A DNA stretch of 36,076 bases. Origin: Parcubacteria group bacterium (GTDB taxonomy: Bacteria; Patescibacteriota; Minisyncoccia; Phycocordibacterales; Zambryskibacteraceae). Each line of letters starts with the position of its first letter. The stretch's first letter is position 1. Made by a program: the position numbers and the translations under genes. This document shows, piece by piece, positions 35,963 to 36,076 of the stretch. Under the pieces are notes generated by a model that saw only the letters and a program-made list of their open reading frames with translations, did not search any database and was not told the origin of the DNA. The DNA is taken from positions 1-36,076 of the forward strand of contig JAQBRN010000021.1 of the NCBI GenBank assembly GCA_028286465.1, read 5' to 3'.

Positions 35963-36003
35963 GAGAACTCCTTGAGAGGGAAGTGTGAGGTGCGTCTTGC
36001 CGC

Positions 36004-36032
36004 ACAATACTGAAAATTAAGACGAAAGTCAA
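36004..36032 (-). promoter_or_regulatory. promoter TTGACT-N17-TATTGT
   Basis: Consensus-like spacing upstream of the HD gene. Confidence 0.6.
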
Positions 36033-36076
36033 CTACTTCTTCGAGCCGCGTTCGATGATGATCGTCATGCCCTTCG

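Noticed and set aside
1-36076. tRNA genes, CRISPR arrays, IS elements or prophage
   Set aside because: No tRNA T-arm/anticodon pattern, no regularly spaced repeats and no transposase/integrase-like ORF seen by eye; a tRNAscan/CRISPR search would be needed for certainty

Overview
This 36 kb window looks like a Patescibacteria/CPR (probably Parcubacteria-type) chromosome segment built around translation genes. It holds rpsL-rpsG, fusA, tuf, a split S10 operon (rpsJ-rplC-rplD-rplW-rplB, then about 5.7 kb of other genes including rplJ-rplL, then rpsS-rplV-rpsC-rplP-rpsQ), and an spc-type operon (rplN-rplX-rplE, an insertion, rpsN-rpsH-rplF-rplR-rpsE-rplO-secY-adk-map-ndk), plus rpmB and rpmI-rplT. 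Other recognisable genes are Fe/Mn superoxide dismutase, a detached ComEC metallo-beta-lactamase domain, an M50 protease, truD, an MscS-like TM protein, a beta-CASP RNase-like protein, a GT-C-type membrane protein and a MESH1-like HD alarmone hydrolase. rpmD (L30) is absent from its usual slot, as known for CPR, and rpmC (L29) is also absent from its usual slot. An L10 leader is clear upstream of rplJ. A promoter/terminator-bounded ncRNA at about 31369-31525 resembles 6S RNA. The most interesting signals are architectural. (1) About a dozen small ORFan or accessory genes are single-gene units with a strong Shine-Dalgarno. In at least seven genes the stop codon lies in the loop or loop/3'-arm junction of the intrinsic terminator hairpin. 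(2) The terminator T-tract often runs directly into the next promoter's -35 (TTTTGTTTGAC). (3) About eight other genes have a TATAAT-like -10 only 6-8 nt before ATG/GTG and no SD, which suggests leaderless mRNAs. (4) Two ORFs have their only in-frame stop beyond an intrinsic terminator, making them candidate non-stop transcripts. No tRNA, rRNA, CRISPR array or transposon was seen. All calls come from reading the sequence and remembered family motifs; no searches were run.
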